Assembly: GCA_036960485.1 (NCBI GenBank)
Contig: JBALXS010000007.1
Coordinates: 21,386-85,385 of the forward strand
From: Rs1 sp036960485
GTDB lineage: Bacteria; Pseudomonadota; Gammaproteobacteria; Pseudomonadales; Balneatricaceae
Direction: 5' to 3'
Length of the DNA: 64,000 bases
Shown: one piece after another, positions 51,750 through 60,801 of the stretch
Layout: every line of letters starts with the position of its first letter
Position numbering within the stretch: the first letter of the stretch is position 1
Made by a program: the position numbers and the translations under genes
Notes under the pieces: model-generated
Told to the model about the DNA's origin: nothing
The model's input: the letters and a program-made list of their open reading frames with translations, nothing else
The model's database searches: none

Positions 51750-52634
51750 ATGATGGATAACGTATTGATTAGTCAGGTAGTATTACCCATATGTTTAGCG
51801 CTTATGATGTTTAGTATGGGCCTCTCGCTAGCGATCTCGGATTTCAAGCAAGTTTTGATTTTTCCAAAGGCAGTCATCATTGGCGTTTCTTTGCAGCTAA
51901 TAGCATTGCCATTAATTGCTTGGGGAATCATTATTAGCACTGGGGAATTTACTAGTTTGCAATATAGCAGCGCTGTTGGGCTAATAATTATAGCCGCTTG
52001 TCCCAGTGGAGCTACCTCTAACATTATTGCTCATCTCAGCGGTGGTAATGCCGCTTTATCTGTCACTCTAACAGCTATTATCAGTATTATTACACCTTTC
52101 ATTTTACCTATCAGTTTAAGTTGGCAGCTAGGCTTATTATCCAGTTCTGAAACTATGATTGAACTACCAGTTTTTAAGACTTGGATGCAATTGATTATCG
52201 TCACATTACTACCTATCGCAATAGGTATGTTGTTACACAAGCATAATCATACATGGACTATTAAGTACCAATCAGTCGTTTCAAACATATCAGCATTGTT
52301 ATTATTTAGTCTCATCGCACTGTTAGTGTTTCAGCAATGGACTCAATTGCAGCAACAGGCATGGCAAGTATTCTATATCTGTATTTTACTGTGTGTATTG
52401 GCTTTAGTTGCGTGCAACTTCGTGACCTGGTTGTTTAAGTTTGACACTAAAACCCAACAGACTTTAGCGATAGAAGTTAGCATTCAAAACGCAGGCACTG
52501 GAATTTTCATTGCACTAGCTATACTACATCAACCAGAATTAGCAATACTGCCTTTGAGCTACGGATTACTAATGAACATACCTGCATTAATGTTCATTAC
52601 ACAAGGCTTTTATCAGCGCCAACAAACAACTTAA
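51750..52634 (+). CDS. Bile acid:sodium symporter (BASS) family transporter
   Basis: A 294-aa inner-membrane carrier with about nine to ten hydrophobic helices. The first has LALMMFSMGLSLAISDF, and the family motif AACPSGATSNIIAHLSGGN with LSVTLTAIISIITPF lies at residues ~90-125. A second inverted repeat has EVSIQNAGTGIFIALAIL. These crossover motifs bind sodium and substrate in the BASS family. The substrate could be an organic acid or sterol-like anion; the sequence does not say which. It stands alone between the DsbA-type gene and the convergent LysR gene. Confidence 0.9.
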   Translation: MMDNVLISQVVLPICLALMMFSMGLSLAISDFKQVLIFPKAVIIGVSLQLIALPLIAWGIIISTGEFTSLQYSSAVGLIIIAACPSGATSNIIAHLSGGNAALSVTLTAIISIITPFILPISLSWQLGLLSSSETMIELPVFKTWMQLIIVTLLPIAIGMLLHKHNHTWTIKYQSVVSNISALLLFSLIALLVFQQWTQLQQQAWQVFYICILLCVLALVACNFVTWLFKFDTKTQQTLAIEVSIQNAGTGIFIALAILHQPELAILPLSYGLLMNIPALMFITQGFYQRQQTT

Positions 52635-52737
52635 AACGCGTGATTACTCACAAATATAGTGTACGTCATCAATACTACAAAGATCGAAACAGAGAGTACT
52701 TGATAGATGGGTGTCATTAGCTATGCGAAAGTCTATT

Positions 52738-53679
52738 TTAGCGTTCAATAATACTAATGGATTGGGCCTCAAAATACGCCATCACTTGCTGTTGGTAGTC
52801 TTGCATAGTATTTAATAACCAGTATTCAAATGCCTGTTCAGCTTTGGTGCGCGTATTCTCCTTAGGTGTATGTATCCAGTAAGCGTCATCACTTTTAACG
52901 CCTATTTTAAAAGGCGGTATTAAGCGCTCTTGAGACATTGCGTTAAAAGCTAATATGCTATCCCCAATGGTTATTCCTCCCCCTGAAAGCGCTGCATATA
53001 AACACAAAGTAGTTTCATTATAAGTGGTTTGTGGATCGAGTTTTTTGGGGGCTGCCTGTTGTGAATAATGAAACCAATCCAGCCAAGGATGATAGTTCCT
53101 ATCGATCAAAAAGTGTGCTTTGTTTAAATTGTTATTCGGGCATATATGCGTCTGCGAATATTGTGGTGTACACAGTGGAATATCAATCCAATGGCAAAGT
53201 AGCTGCTGTTTAAAAAACTCGGAGTGCTGTTTGTCGCCGTAAAAAATACGGAAGTTAAAATTTTCTTCTAACTGTAGCTGATCATTTTGATCAGCGGTTA
53301 TTTCAACGGATATGCCAGGGTGCTTTAACAGGAACTGACCAACACGTTCTGCTAACCAAGAAGAAGCAAAGTCTCGTTCAACTAATATTTTTATTTTTGT
53401 ATCCTCCTTAGAGCGCGAGCTGATTCTTTCAGTAGTTGCGGCGATAAGGTCAAATGCTTGGCGTAAACCACTAAACAGCTCTATCCCTGTGGTTGTTAAT
53501 TCGATTGAATTATTAGTGCGAGTGAGTAGTTGGCAGTGTAAATTTTCTTCTAACAATCTCACTTGTTTGCTAATAGCAGGGCGCGTAACAATGAGTTCTT
53601 GGGCGGCTTTGGTGAAACTCTTATGGCGCGCTACAGCTTCAAAAGCACGTAAAGCAGTTAGCGATTGTCGTTTGCGCAT
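52738..53679 (-). CDS. LysR-family transcriptional regulator (GcvA-like)
   Basis: A 313-aa regulator with an N-terminal winged helix-turn-helix: LTALRAFEAVARHKSFTKAA then ELIVTRPAISKQVRLLE at residues ~8-45, followed by the linker helix and a C-terminal LysR substrate domain (~90-300). The HTH wording and the CLYAALSGGGITIGD segment place it in the GcvA-like group. It is divergent from the cupin/GMC/betaine-type cluster, and the spacer holds a TN11A palindrome at 53777-53791, as expected for control of both promoters. It probably activates the uptake and oxidation genes in response to their substrate; that is inferred. Confidence 0.92.
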   Translation of the reverse strand: MRKRQSLTALRAFEAVARHKSFTKAAQELIVTRPAISKQVRLLEENLHCQLLTRTNNSIELTTTGIELFSGLRQAFDLIAATTERISSRSKEDTKIKILVERDFASSWLAERVGQFLLKHPGISVEITADQNDQLQLEENFNFRIFYGDKQHSEFFKQQLLCHWIDIPLCTPQYSQTHICPNNNLNKAHFLIDRNYHPWLDWFHYSQQAAPKKLDPQTTYNETTLCLYAALSGGGITIGDSILAFNAMSQERLIPPFKIGVKSDDAYWIHTPKENTRTKAEQAFEYWLLNTMQDYQQQVMAYFEAQSISIIER

Positions 53680-53776
53680 AGTATCGAATCCTTCTGAAAG
53701 TGCAGATATTTAGGTATTTACTACCGAGCTGTTTAACTATTTTTTATCTATTCAGATCTGTTAAAAGCACCATAGA

Positions 53777-53791
53777 GTAACTTAAAGTTAC
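53777..53791. promoter_or_regulatory. Candidate LysR operator (perfect palindrome)
   Basis: GTAACTTAAAGTTAC is a perfect 7+1+7 palindrome and contains the T-N11-A pattern of LysR-type sites. It lies 98 bp from the LysR start and 80 bp from the cupin start, in their shared spacer. Confidence 0.5.
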
Positions 53792-53795
53792 GCTG

Positions 53796-53830
53796 GTGGA
53801 TATTTTTTCGTTTCCCAAGTGGATATTTTT
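53796..53830 (+). repeat. Direct repeat pair GTGGATATTTTT
   Basis: GTGGATATTTTT occurs at 53796-53807 and again at 53819-53830, 23 bp apart start to start (about two helical turns). It sits between the LysR palindrome and the cupin start, a position suited to a second binding site. Confidence 0.45.
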
Positions 53831-53871
53831 AGCGTTAGTATCTAGGCAAAATTAGCTTTAAGGAAACCCAA

Positions 53872-54231
53872 ATGTCAAACCCTGTTAAATTATCAGCACA
53901 AGGTCCTGCGGGCTGGATGCAAACCCCCAACCTCGATTTAGAAACGGCTACTTTGATTGATGGGCAGCCTAAGGGCGCTGATCATGTGTATTACGAAAAT
54001 CCTGAGCATAAGTTAAAAGCGGGGATTTGGCGCTCTAGCCCTTATACAGAATATTACGAAGCCTACCCATGTGATGAGTTTATGTATGTGCTGGAAGGCA
54101 GTGTCACACTCGAGAACGATACTTTTAGTGAAACCTATGCTAAAGGGGATGCTTTTTTATTACCTAAAGGGTTTAAGGGCTACTGGAAGCAAACAGAAGA
54201 GATGCTCAAATATTATGCAATCATTGGCTGA
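53872..54231 (+). CDS. Cupin-domain protein (cupin_3 / EutQ-like)
   Basis: A 119-aa single cupin. The core motifs are EAYPCDEFMYVLEGSVTLEND (first motif, with Cys/Asp in place of the usual two histidines) and GDAFLLPKGFKGYWKQTE (second). This pattern suits the cupin_3 group (DUF861), many of which lack full metal ligands. The ATG at 53872 has AAGGAA seven bases before it. First gene of the operon downstream of LysR, 23-80 bp before the GMC gene. It may sense or transform the imported compound; no activity can be assigned. Confidence 0.83.
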   Translation: MSNPVKLSAQGPAGWMQTPNLDLETATLIDGQPKGADHVYYENPEHKLKAGIWRSSPYTEYYEAYPCDEFMYVLEGSVTLENDTFSETYAKGDAFLLPKGFKGYWKQTEEMLKYYAIIG

Positions 54232-54310
54232 AATAGATTGATGCAGCCTAATAATGACTAAGCAAACGACTAAAACCTTTCGATTACACACTCTAGCAGA
54301 AGGCTTAAAA

Positions 54311-56047
54311 ATGCAAAAAAACTACATGGCGGCAGGGATCTTTGATTACATTATCATTGGCGCCGGATCAGCAGGGTGTGTGTTAGCAAAGCGCTTAGGT
54401 GAAGAAAGTAGTTTAAAAATATTAGTGCTAGAAGCTGGCGGTGATGACAATTCTATTTTTGTCAGCATGCCGACTGCCTTATCCATTCCAATGAACTCTA
54501 AGCGCTTTAATTGGGGGATGAGTACTGAGCCAGAACCTGGCCTAAATGGCCGGGTAATGAATTTGCCAAGGGGTAAAGGCATAGGTGGCTCTTCCTCGAT
54601 TAATGGTATGTGCTATGTCAGAGGTAACCCTATTGATTATGAGCTATGGAGCGCATTAGGAGCCACAGGCTGGCATTGGTCAAATGTATTACCTTATTTT
54701 CAAAGGGCTGAGAATGTTAATGGCGGAGGGGCATTAAGAGGGAAAAAAGGTCCTTTGAAAGTTACTAGAGGATCGGAGAGAAATCCGCTCTATCACGCGT
54801 TTATCAATGCCGGGGGGCAAGCTGGATATGCTTTAAGCAGTAACATGAATCAGCGACAGCACGAAGGATTCGGGCCGATGGAAATGACGGTCGGCAATGG
54901 TAAACGCTGTAGCACTGCGGTGGCATATTTAAGGCCAGCACAGAAAAAGGGCAATGTAACCGTGCTTAACAAGGCACTGGTAGAGCGTGTTGTGTTTGAA
55001 GATAAGCGCGCTGTAGGGGTGCGTTTTCAAAAGGCGGGTAAATATTATCAAGCACTGGTAAGTAAAGAAATTATTCTCAGTGCAGGGGCGATTATGTCAC
55101 CGGTGATATTAAAACGTTCAGGCATAGGCCCTGTATTAGAATTATTAGATCTACAGATACCCATTGTTAAAGATGCACCGCAAGTTGGTGAGAACTTAAT
55201 GGACCATTTGGAAATTTATTTACAACAGCAATGTAAACAACCCGTGTCTTTATATAATTCGATGAACCCATTATCCAAAGCCTGGATAGGTGCTCGTTGG
55301 TTAATCAATCGTAGTGGTTTAGGTGCCACTAATCATTTTGAAAGCGGTGCACATATTCGCAGTAAAGCAGGGGTGGTATATCCCGACATTCAGTTCCACT
55401 TTCTACCGTTAGCCATTTCCTATGATGGCAAAAGCATGGCCAATACACACGGATACCAAGTGCATGTTGGTACTAAGCGCGCGCATAGCCGAGGCTGGGT
55501 TAGATTACGAGATAACGACCCACACAGTTTGCCTAAAGTCTGTTTCAACTATTTAACTGACGAGCGAGATTGGCAAGATATGCGTACTTGTATTGGTCTG
55601 ACGCGTGAGATTTTTTCCCAAGCCGCTTTTGATCCTTTTCGCGCACAGGAGTTAGCACCCGGCAAACAGTGCCAAAGCGATGCGCAAATCGATGAATTCA
55701 TTAAACAAAATGTAGAAAGCGCCTATCACCCTTGTGGCACCTGCCGAATGGGCAGTGATGAGCAAGCGGTAGTTGATCCTGAATGTAAAGTACAAGGTGT
55801 AACGGGTCTGCGTGTGGTTGATGCATCGATAATGCCGCAGGCAACCGCAGGAGATTTGAACGCACCTACAATTATGCTGGCAGAGCGAGCTGCGGATATG
55901 ATTTTAGGTAAAACGTTGATGTGTATTGAGGATGCGCCAATTCTTGGGGATGAGAATTGGCAGAATTGCCAGCGTTCAAACGACATTAAATACAACTATG
56001 CAAATGATCGAGAAAACTTAAAACAGGCAATACTTGCCAGTCGATAA
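54311..56047 (+). CDS. GMC-family FAD oxidoreductase, choline-dehydrogenase-like
   Basis: Predicted flavin alcohol dehydrogenase of 578 aa. Seen are the FAD motif FDYIIIGAGSAGCVLAKRL, the GMC signature 1 region LPRGKGIGGSSSINGMCYVRG, signature 2 SAGAIMSPVILKRSGIGP, the catalytic-histidine region YHPCGTCRMG near residue 475, and the closing NAPTIMLAERAADMI. I chose ATG 54311 with AGAAGG upstream; an ATG at 54254 is in frame but lacks a ribosome site. Choline dehydrogenase relatives oxidise primary alcohols to aldehydes. A betaine-type importer follows, so a choline-like or amino-alcohol substrate is plausible. No betaine aldehyde dehydrogenase gene is adjacent, so the standard bet pathway is not complete here. 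Confidence 0.9.
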   Translation: MQKNYMAAGIFDYIIIGAGSAGCVLAKRLGEESSLKILVLEAGGDDNSIFVSMPTALSIPMNSKRFNWGMSTEPEPGLNGRVMNLPRGKGIGGSSSINGMCYVRGNPIDYELWSALGATGWHWSNVLPYFQRAENVNGGGALRGKKGPLKVTRGSERNPLYHAFINAGGQAGYALSSNMNQRQHEGFGPMEMTVGNGKRCSTAVAYLRPAQKKGNVTVLNKALVERVVFEDKRAVGVRFQKAGKYYQALVSKEIILSAGAIMSPVILKRSGIGPVLELLDLQIPIVKDAPQVGENLMDHLEIYLQQQCKQPVSLYNSMNPLSKAWIGARWLINRSGLGATNHFESGAHIRSKAGVVYPDIQFHFLPLAISYDGKSMANTHGYQVHVGTKRAHSRGWVRLRDNDPHSLPKVCFNYLTDERDWQDMRTCIGLTREIFSQAAFDPFRAQELAPGKQCQSDAQIDEFIKQNVESAYHPCGTCRMGSDEQAVVDPECKVQGVTGLRVVDASIMPQATAGDLNAPTIMLAERAADMILGKTLMCIEDAPILGDENWQNCQRSNDIKYNYANDRENLKQAILASR

Positions 56048-56050
56048 ATA

Positions 56051-56209
56051 GTGCCCATCCAGAAACGGATGTCTACTGCGAACGCCTCACTAACTCAATC
56101 TACTCACGACTAGATCTAGTTGTTTGGAGTAACCAAACGCCCATCTCTAGTCGTACGTATCTTGAATCATTGAGACGCTCTCGTGACGACCCCGTTTCAG
56201 GATGAGCAC
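56051..56209. mobile_element. 159-bp TA-flanked imperfect inverted repeat (MITE-like element)
   Basis: The two ends are GTGCCCATCC..GAAACGG at 56051 and its imperfect complement CCGTTTC..GGATGAGCAC ending at 56209. Complementarity continues inward through most of the element to a central hairpin GTTTGG-AGTAA-CCAAAC. TA stands immediately outside each end (56049-56050 and 56210-56211), as left by Tc1/mariner-type insertions. Many mismatches would be G-U pairs in a minus-strand transcript. It codes for nothing visible and lies between the GMC and binding-protein genes of one cluster. Confidence 0.6.
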
Positions 56210-56248
56210 TAACTAGTACAAAAATAACAATAACTGAGGAATTTAATT

Positions 56249-57193
56249 GTGAAGAAGATATTAAGCTGTATAGCGATTGCCGCCGCACTGAGTTTGCCCA
56301 TCAGCCTGTTATCCAGTGCCTCATACGCTGCTGTTCCCGAATCTCAAGATCCTATAAAGATAGCGGTAAATGAATGGACTGGTCAGCACTTGTCAGCCAA
56401 TATCGCCGCCGCTATTTTACGTAAAATGGGTTATACCGTTGAGTTAGTTACCGCCGGTGGTTTGCCGCAGTTTATCGCCCTGGCCCAAGGGGAATTACAC
56501 GCTAATCCAGAAGTGTGGGATAACAGCATTACGCAGGCTTATACAAAAGCGGTAGATTCTGGCGATATCGTGATTTTAGGTGAGTTAGGCTTAGATCCAA
56601 AAGAAGGCTGGATATACCCAGCTTACATGGAAGAGAAATGCCCAGGTTTACCAAGCTATAAAGCGCTTTATGATTGCGCGCAAGCATTTGCAACTGCTGA
56701 AACCTTTCCCAATGGTCGCTTAATAACGTACCCAGCTGATTGGGGTACACGTTCTAAAGATGTTGTTGCAGGAACTGGATTACCGTTTACACCGGTCGCT
56801 GGAGGTAGTGAGGGGGCGATGATAGCGGAGCTTAAAAGCGCGTTTGCCGCAAAAGAGCCAATTTTAATGATGTTTTGGCAGCCGCATTGGATGTTCACCG
56901 AGATAGATCCTAAATGGGTTGAATGGAACTCAATTGAAGGGGAGTGTGTTGAAGAAGATCAAAGTAAAGACACTGCCTGTGGTTTCAATCAAGCCAAAGT
57001 AAGTAAAATCGTTTCTAGTCTATTGCCGCAAAAATGGCCTGCCGCTGCAGCATTTTTAAAGCGTTTTACATTGAGTAATGCTGAGCAAAATAGCATGATT
57101 TTAGCGGTTGACCAAAAAGGTGAAAAGTTATCAAGTGTGGTAAACCAATGGATGCTTAAAAACCAAGCTGTCTGGAAGACGTGGATCAAGTAA
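56249..57193 (+). CDS. Glycine betaine/choline-type ABC transporter substrate-binding protein
   Basis: A 314-aa periplasmic binding protein of the OpuAC family. The signal peptide covers residues 1 to ~27 (ending SSASYAA), with the mature start EVPESQ-like. The domain opens with IKIAVNEWTGQHLSANIAAA, and contains PEVWDNSI and WGTRSKDVVAGTGLPF, all typical of QAT-type binding proteins. Tryptophans (WTG, VWD, PHWMF) could form the aromatic box that holds a quaternary ammonium group. GTG start with GAGG upstream. It works with the ATPase at 57364 and the fused permease at 58529. The true ligand may not be betaine itself. Confidence 0.88.
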   Translation: MKKILSCIAIAAALSLPISLLSSASYAAVPESQDPIKIAVNEWTGQHLSANIAAAILRKMGYTVELVTAGGLPQFIALAQGELHANPEVWDNSITQAYTKAVDSGDIVILGELGLDPKEGWIYPAYMEEKCPGLPSYKALYDCAQAFATAETFPNGRLITYPADWGTRSKDVVAGTGLPFTPVAGGSEGAMIAELKSAFAAKEPILMMFWQPHWMFTEIDPKWVEWNSIEGECVEEDQSKDTACGFNQAKVSKIVSSLLPQKWPAAAAFLKRFTLSNAEQNSMILAVDQKGEKLSSVVNQWMLKNQAVWKTWIK

Positions 57194-57363
57194 TACTGTG
57201 AGTAAGTAGATAATTTGCGTAGCCTGAGTTAACCGTGTTCAAGCTTGTAACCTCAAGTGATTAAATTCTTGGCGTTGCTAAAACATATTAACTTAAGGCT
57301 TGCGCTTTTTTATCAACGTGAAATTTAGCAAATTCTAAGGCTCATTCAAAAAAGGAATCTACC

Positions 57364-58527
57364 ATGTCATCCGCTTCAGTCCTCGCCACTGAAAATGAAA
57401 AACAGCTATTTAAGGTAGCTCCCAGTACTGCTGAAACGGCGATTAAGTTGTCGTGCAAAAACTTGTGGAAAGTATATGGCGATAAGCCAAAGCAGTTTTT
57501 TGAAGATAGCGGTCGCACTGAGAATGTAACGCAGTTAACTGCAAAAATCACCGCAAAAAATCATTTGCCAGCGGCCATCGATGTAAGTTTTGATGTACAT
57601 GTTGGTGAGATATTTGTCATCATGGGATTGTCGGGATCTGGAAAGTCAACTGTCATCAGATGCTTATCACGCTTAGTAGATGCAGATTCTGGTCAAGTAT
57701 TGCTTGATGGTGAAGATTTGTTAGCGAAATCTGCTAAGGAATTAATCGAGATACGCCGCCACAAAATGGGTATGGTATTTCAAAATTTTGGGCTTTTACC
57801 CAATTTAACAGTGCTCGATAATATTTGCTTTCCTTTAAAGTTACAGAAAATACCGCTTAAAGAAAGATTGGCTAAAGCACAAAATGTCATTGATTTAGTG
57901 GGCCTAAAAGGACGAGAAAATAGTTATCCTAAGCAGTTGTCCGGCGGGCAACAACAGCGTGTAGGCATAGCAAGGTCGTTAATAGTAGAGCCCGATGTTT
58001 GGTTTTTAGATGAGCCATTTAGCGCCTTAGATCCTTTAATACGTAAACAGATGCAAGATGAGTTTTTACGTATTCAAAAAACATTACATAAATCCATCGT
58101 ATTTATCACCCACGATTTTTTAGAAGCGTTGCGCATTGCTGATCGCATTGCCATTATGCGCGATGGAAAAATCGTTCAAATAGACACACCACAAGCGCTT
58201 ATTTTAAATCCAGTCGATGAGTATGTTGCCAAGTTTACACAAGAAGTACCGCGTATAAAAATTCTTCAAGCGCACCAATGTATGCAAGCTATCGATACGC
58301 AAGATTTGCCAGCGAATCCATCGCTAGAAGCAGTGGCTGCAAACATGCCCTTAGAAGCATTAATAGCTAAATTCAGCACGTATGTAAGCGCCTTTACAGT
58401 AGTAGATCAACACTTTAAAGCTATCGGTATAGTAACACCCCGCTCAATTATACAAGCATTGGCTGATACGCAGACCCAAACACCGGCACATCAGTTTGCA
58501 AGTGAAACTGTCACGGCGGAGCTTTAG
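57364..58527 (+). CDS. Glycine betaine/proline-type ABC transporter ATPase (ProV-like)
   Basis: A 387-aa cytoplasmic ATPase of the quaternary-amine-transporter group. It has Walker A GLSGSGKST, Q-loop GMVFQNFGLLPNLTV, signature LSGGQQQRVGIARSL, Walker B VWFLDEPFSALDPLIR and switch histidine VFITHDFLEALRIAD. The first ~55 residues include the ProV-type extension with KLSCKNLWKVYGDKPKQ. The C-terminal ~110 residues resemble a degenerate CBS region (VVDQHFKAIGIVTPRSII) that senses ionic strength in OpuA. AAGGA precedes the ATG. It ends one base before the permease start, so both are co-translated. Confidence 0.92.
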   Translation: MSSASVLATENEKQLFKVAPSTAETAIKLSCKNLWKVYGDKPKQFFEDSGRTENVTQLTAKITAKNHLPAAIDVSFDVHVGEIFVIMGLSGSGKSTVIRCLSRLVDADSGQVLLDGEDLLAKSAKELIEIRRHKMGMVFQNFGLLPNLTVLDNICFPLKLQKIPLKERLAKAQNVIDLVGLKGRENSYPKQLSGGQQQRVGIARSLIVEPDVWFLDEPFSALDPLIRKQMQDEFLRIQKTLHKSIVFITHDFLEALRIADRIAIMRDGKIVQIDTPQALILNPVDEYVAKFTQEVPRIKILQAHQCMQAIDTQDLPANPSLEAVAANMPLEALIAKFSTYVSAFTVVDQHFKAIGIVTPRSIIQALADTQTQTPAHQFASETVTAEL

Positions 58528-58528
58528 C

Positions 58529-60673
58529 ATGGCTGAATCGGCAATAACCATCGATAATCAAGATCACCAGAATAAACAAAAAAAATCGAATAAAGGATTT
58601 AAAGCCAACAAGTTAAATGTTTACTTTAAATTGAACTGGTTTTGGTTATTGAGCTTAGTTGTTATTAGTTTATTACTCAGCTCGCAATTTAGTTGGATCA
58701 AGGATTACCCACAACATTGGCAATTACCTTTTGTAAGTGCCTTGAATTTAGCCATGAATTGGTTTGTTGAACACACCGAGCATGGCTTTAAAGCCGCAGC
58801 GGCACTGCTAATTCACCCGATGCAATGGATAAGACAGTTGTTGCAGTGGTTGCCTTGGTTGTTAGTGATCAATTGTGTTGGGTTTATCGCTTATAAAGCA
58901 TCGGGGTTTAAGCTTGCCCTATTTACTATTGCCAGTTTGCTATACGTCGTCGCTATTGGTTTATGGGAAGCCAGCATGAACTCCCTCGCATTAGTATTGA
59001 TTTCGGTGCCGATGGCGGTGCTTTTAGGATTTTTTCTAGGGGTGATAGGGTTTGCATCACCGCGATTTGAGAAAATACTCTTGCCGTTGTTAGATATCGC
59101 CCAAACTATTCCTGCGTTTGCTTATCTTTTACCTATATTATTATTATTTGGTTTTGGCCCAGTTGTCGGCTTAATCGCCAGTGTTTTATTTGCATTTGCA
59201 CCGATGGTTCGTAATACCTTAGTGGGATTAAAAGCCGTTGATCAGCAGGTCATTGAAGCGGGGCTAATGTCTGGTGCAACGCCTGTGCAGCTTTTTTGTT
59301 TAGTCAGATACCCTTCGGCGCTTAAGCAAATTTTACTAGGCGTTAACCAAACAACTATGGCTTCTCTTAGCATGGTTATCATCGCTTCTATTATTGGTGG
59401 CACTGCAGATATTGGTTGGGAAGTGCTATCAACCATGCGCAAGGCGCAGTTTGGAGAAAGCTTAGTGGCAGGCTTAGTCATTGTATTATTGGCAATGATT
59501 TTAGATCGAATTACCGCAGGTTTCGCGTATAAGCAGTTGTCTTCTCACACTATGTCTAAAGAAACCGCAAGGTTGGCAAAGCACACTAGCTTCATAGTAT
59601 TTTGTTGCTCTATCAGTGTTTGCATCTTTATTGTTTGGCTAGCACCAATGTTTAGCCAATGGCCTGAAATGTGGATTGCTGATTTAGCAACGCCCTTGAA
59701 CAATGCTATTAATTGGTTCATTAGTACTTTTAGAGGAGAGATGACTAGCTTCAAAAATAACAGTTTGTTTTTTATCATGTTGCCTTTGAAAATTGGTCTT
59801 GATCAAGCGATTAGCCCTTTTACTTGGGGGTTCGCGCTACAGCCTTGGCACAGTGCACTATATGTATTAACAATAATGCTGGCCAGTAGCTACTTTTGGT
59901 ATTTAGGAAAAACAAAGCCCGCGATTTGCCTAGTGACATGCGCAATGGTCTTTTATATCGGTTTAATTGATTTCCCCTGGATCGCATTTATAGCGCTTAT
60001 TTCATATTTAGGCTTTAAATTAGGAGGTTATCGTTTAGCACTAGGGAGCTTTTTGGGGTTAGCTTTTTTAGCAGTATCAGGCAGTTGGGATAAGGCAATG
60101 CTATCTATTTACCTTTGCGTTGTAGCGGTTTCGCTATCTGTTTTATTAGGCACAACTTTAGGTACGCTCGCAGCAATTTATCGGCCATTTTCGCACTTTA
60201 TGCGACCTATCAATGATGCATTGCAAACATTGCCTCCCTTTGTTTTGCTTATCCCGATTGTCATGTTGTTCAAAATTGGCGAGTTTACCGCGCTACTGGC
60301 GATTGTTTCTTACGCTTACGTACCCGCGTTTCGCTATACAGAATATGGTTTGCGCAGCGTCTCTCCACAGGTGATTGAAGCGGCGACAGCGATAGGTACA
60401 ACGCCGCTGCAAATGCTTTTCCAAGTCAAGCTGCCATTAGCACTACCTAACATCATGTTAGGGCTTAACCAATCGATTATGTATGGCATTGCGATGTTAG
60501 TGATAGCAGCTTTAGTGGGTACTAATGGGCTGGGTCAGCAAGTGTATATCGGGCTGAGTAAAGGCGATTTTGGAATTGGTATGGTTGCAGGCATAGGTAT
60601 GGCGATTATTGCCATCATAGCGGACAGATTTTGCCAAGCTTGGCAGCGCCTGCAAATTAGTAAAATAGGTTAG
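58529..60673 (+). CDS. Betaine-type ABC permease, two fused permease domains
   Basis: A 714-aa inner-membrane protein that contains two complete binding-protein-dependent permease domains (ProW type) in one chain, where ProW is normally ~350 aa and works as a dimer. Each half has its own EAA loop: EAGLMSGATPVQLFCLVRYP (~residue 252) and EAATAIGTTPLQMLFQVKLP (~residue 622). Extra N-terminal helices precede each core. I chose ATG 58529 because it lies one base after the ATPase stop and has GGAG upstream; an upstream in-frame start overlaps that gene. The fusion allows the two halves to diverge. Confidence 0.9.
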   Translation: MAESAITIDNQDHQNKQKKSNKGFKANKLNVYFKLNWFWLLSLVVISLLLSSQFSWIKDYPQHWQLPFVSALNLAMNWFVEHTEHGFKAAAALLIHPMQWIRQLLQWLPWLLVINCVGFIAYKASGFKLALFTIASLLYVVAIGLWEASMNSLALVLISVPMAVLLGFFLGVIGFASPRFEKILLPLLDIAQTIPAFAYLLPILLLFGFGPVVGLIASVLFAFAPMVRNTLVGLKAVDQQVIEAGLMSGATPVQLFCLVRYPSALKQILLGVNQTTMASLSMVIIASIIGGTADIGWEVLSTMRKAQFGESLVAGLVIVLLAMILDRITAGFAYKQLSSHTMSKETARLAKHTSFIVFCCSISVCIFIVWLAPMFSQWPEMWIADLATPLNNAINWFISTFRGEMTSFKNNSLFFIMLPLKIGLDQAISPFTWGFALQPWHSALYVLTIMLASSYFWYLGKTKPAICLVTCAMVFYIGLIDFPWIAFIALISYLGFKLGGYRLALGSFLGLAFLAVSGSWDKAMLSIYLCVVAVSLSVLLGTTLGTLAAIYRPFSHFMRPINDALQTLPPFVLLIPIVMLFKIGEFTALLAIVSYAYVPAFRYTEYGLRSVSPQVIEAATAIGTTPLQMLFQVKLPLALPNIMLGLNQSIMYGIAMLVIAALVGTNGLGQQVYIGLSKGDFGIGMVAGIGMAIIAIIADRFCQAWQRLQISKIG

Positions 60674-60801
60674 GTGTTAATGAAAATTTTTATAATAACC
60701 GGATGTAAAATAATAGCCTAGATAATATATTTAAAGTGATTTTTAGATAAATTAGCTAGGTTATATTAGCTAGATGATATTAGATAGGAGAGGCAAGTAG
60801 C

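Noticed and set aside
60721..60800. Repeats of TTAGCTAG before the deacetylase gene as an operator
   Set aside because: Short, very AT-rich direct repeats with no symmetry; likely chance or slippage.
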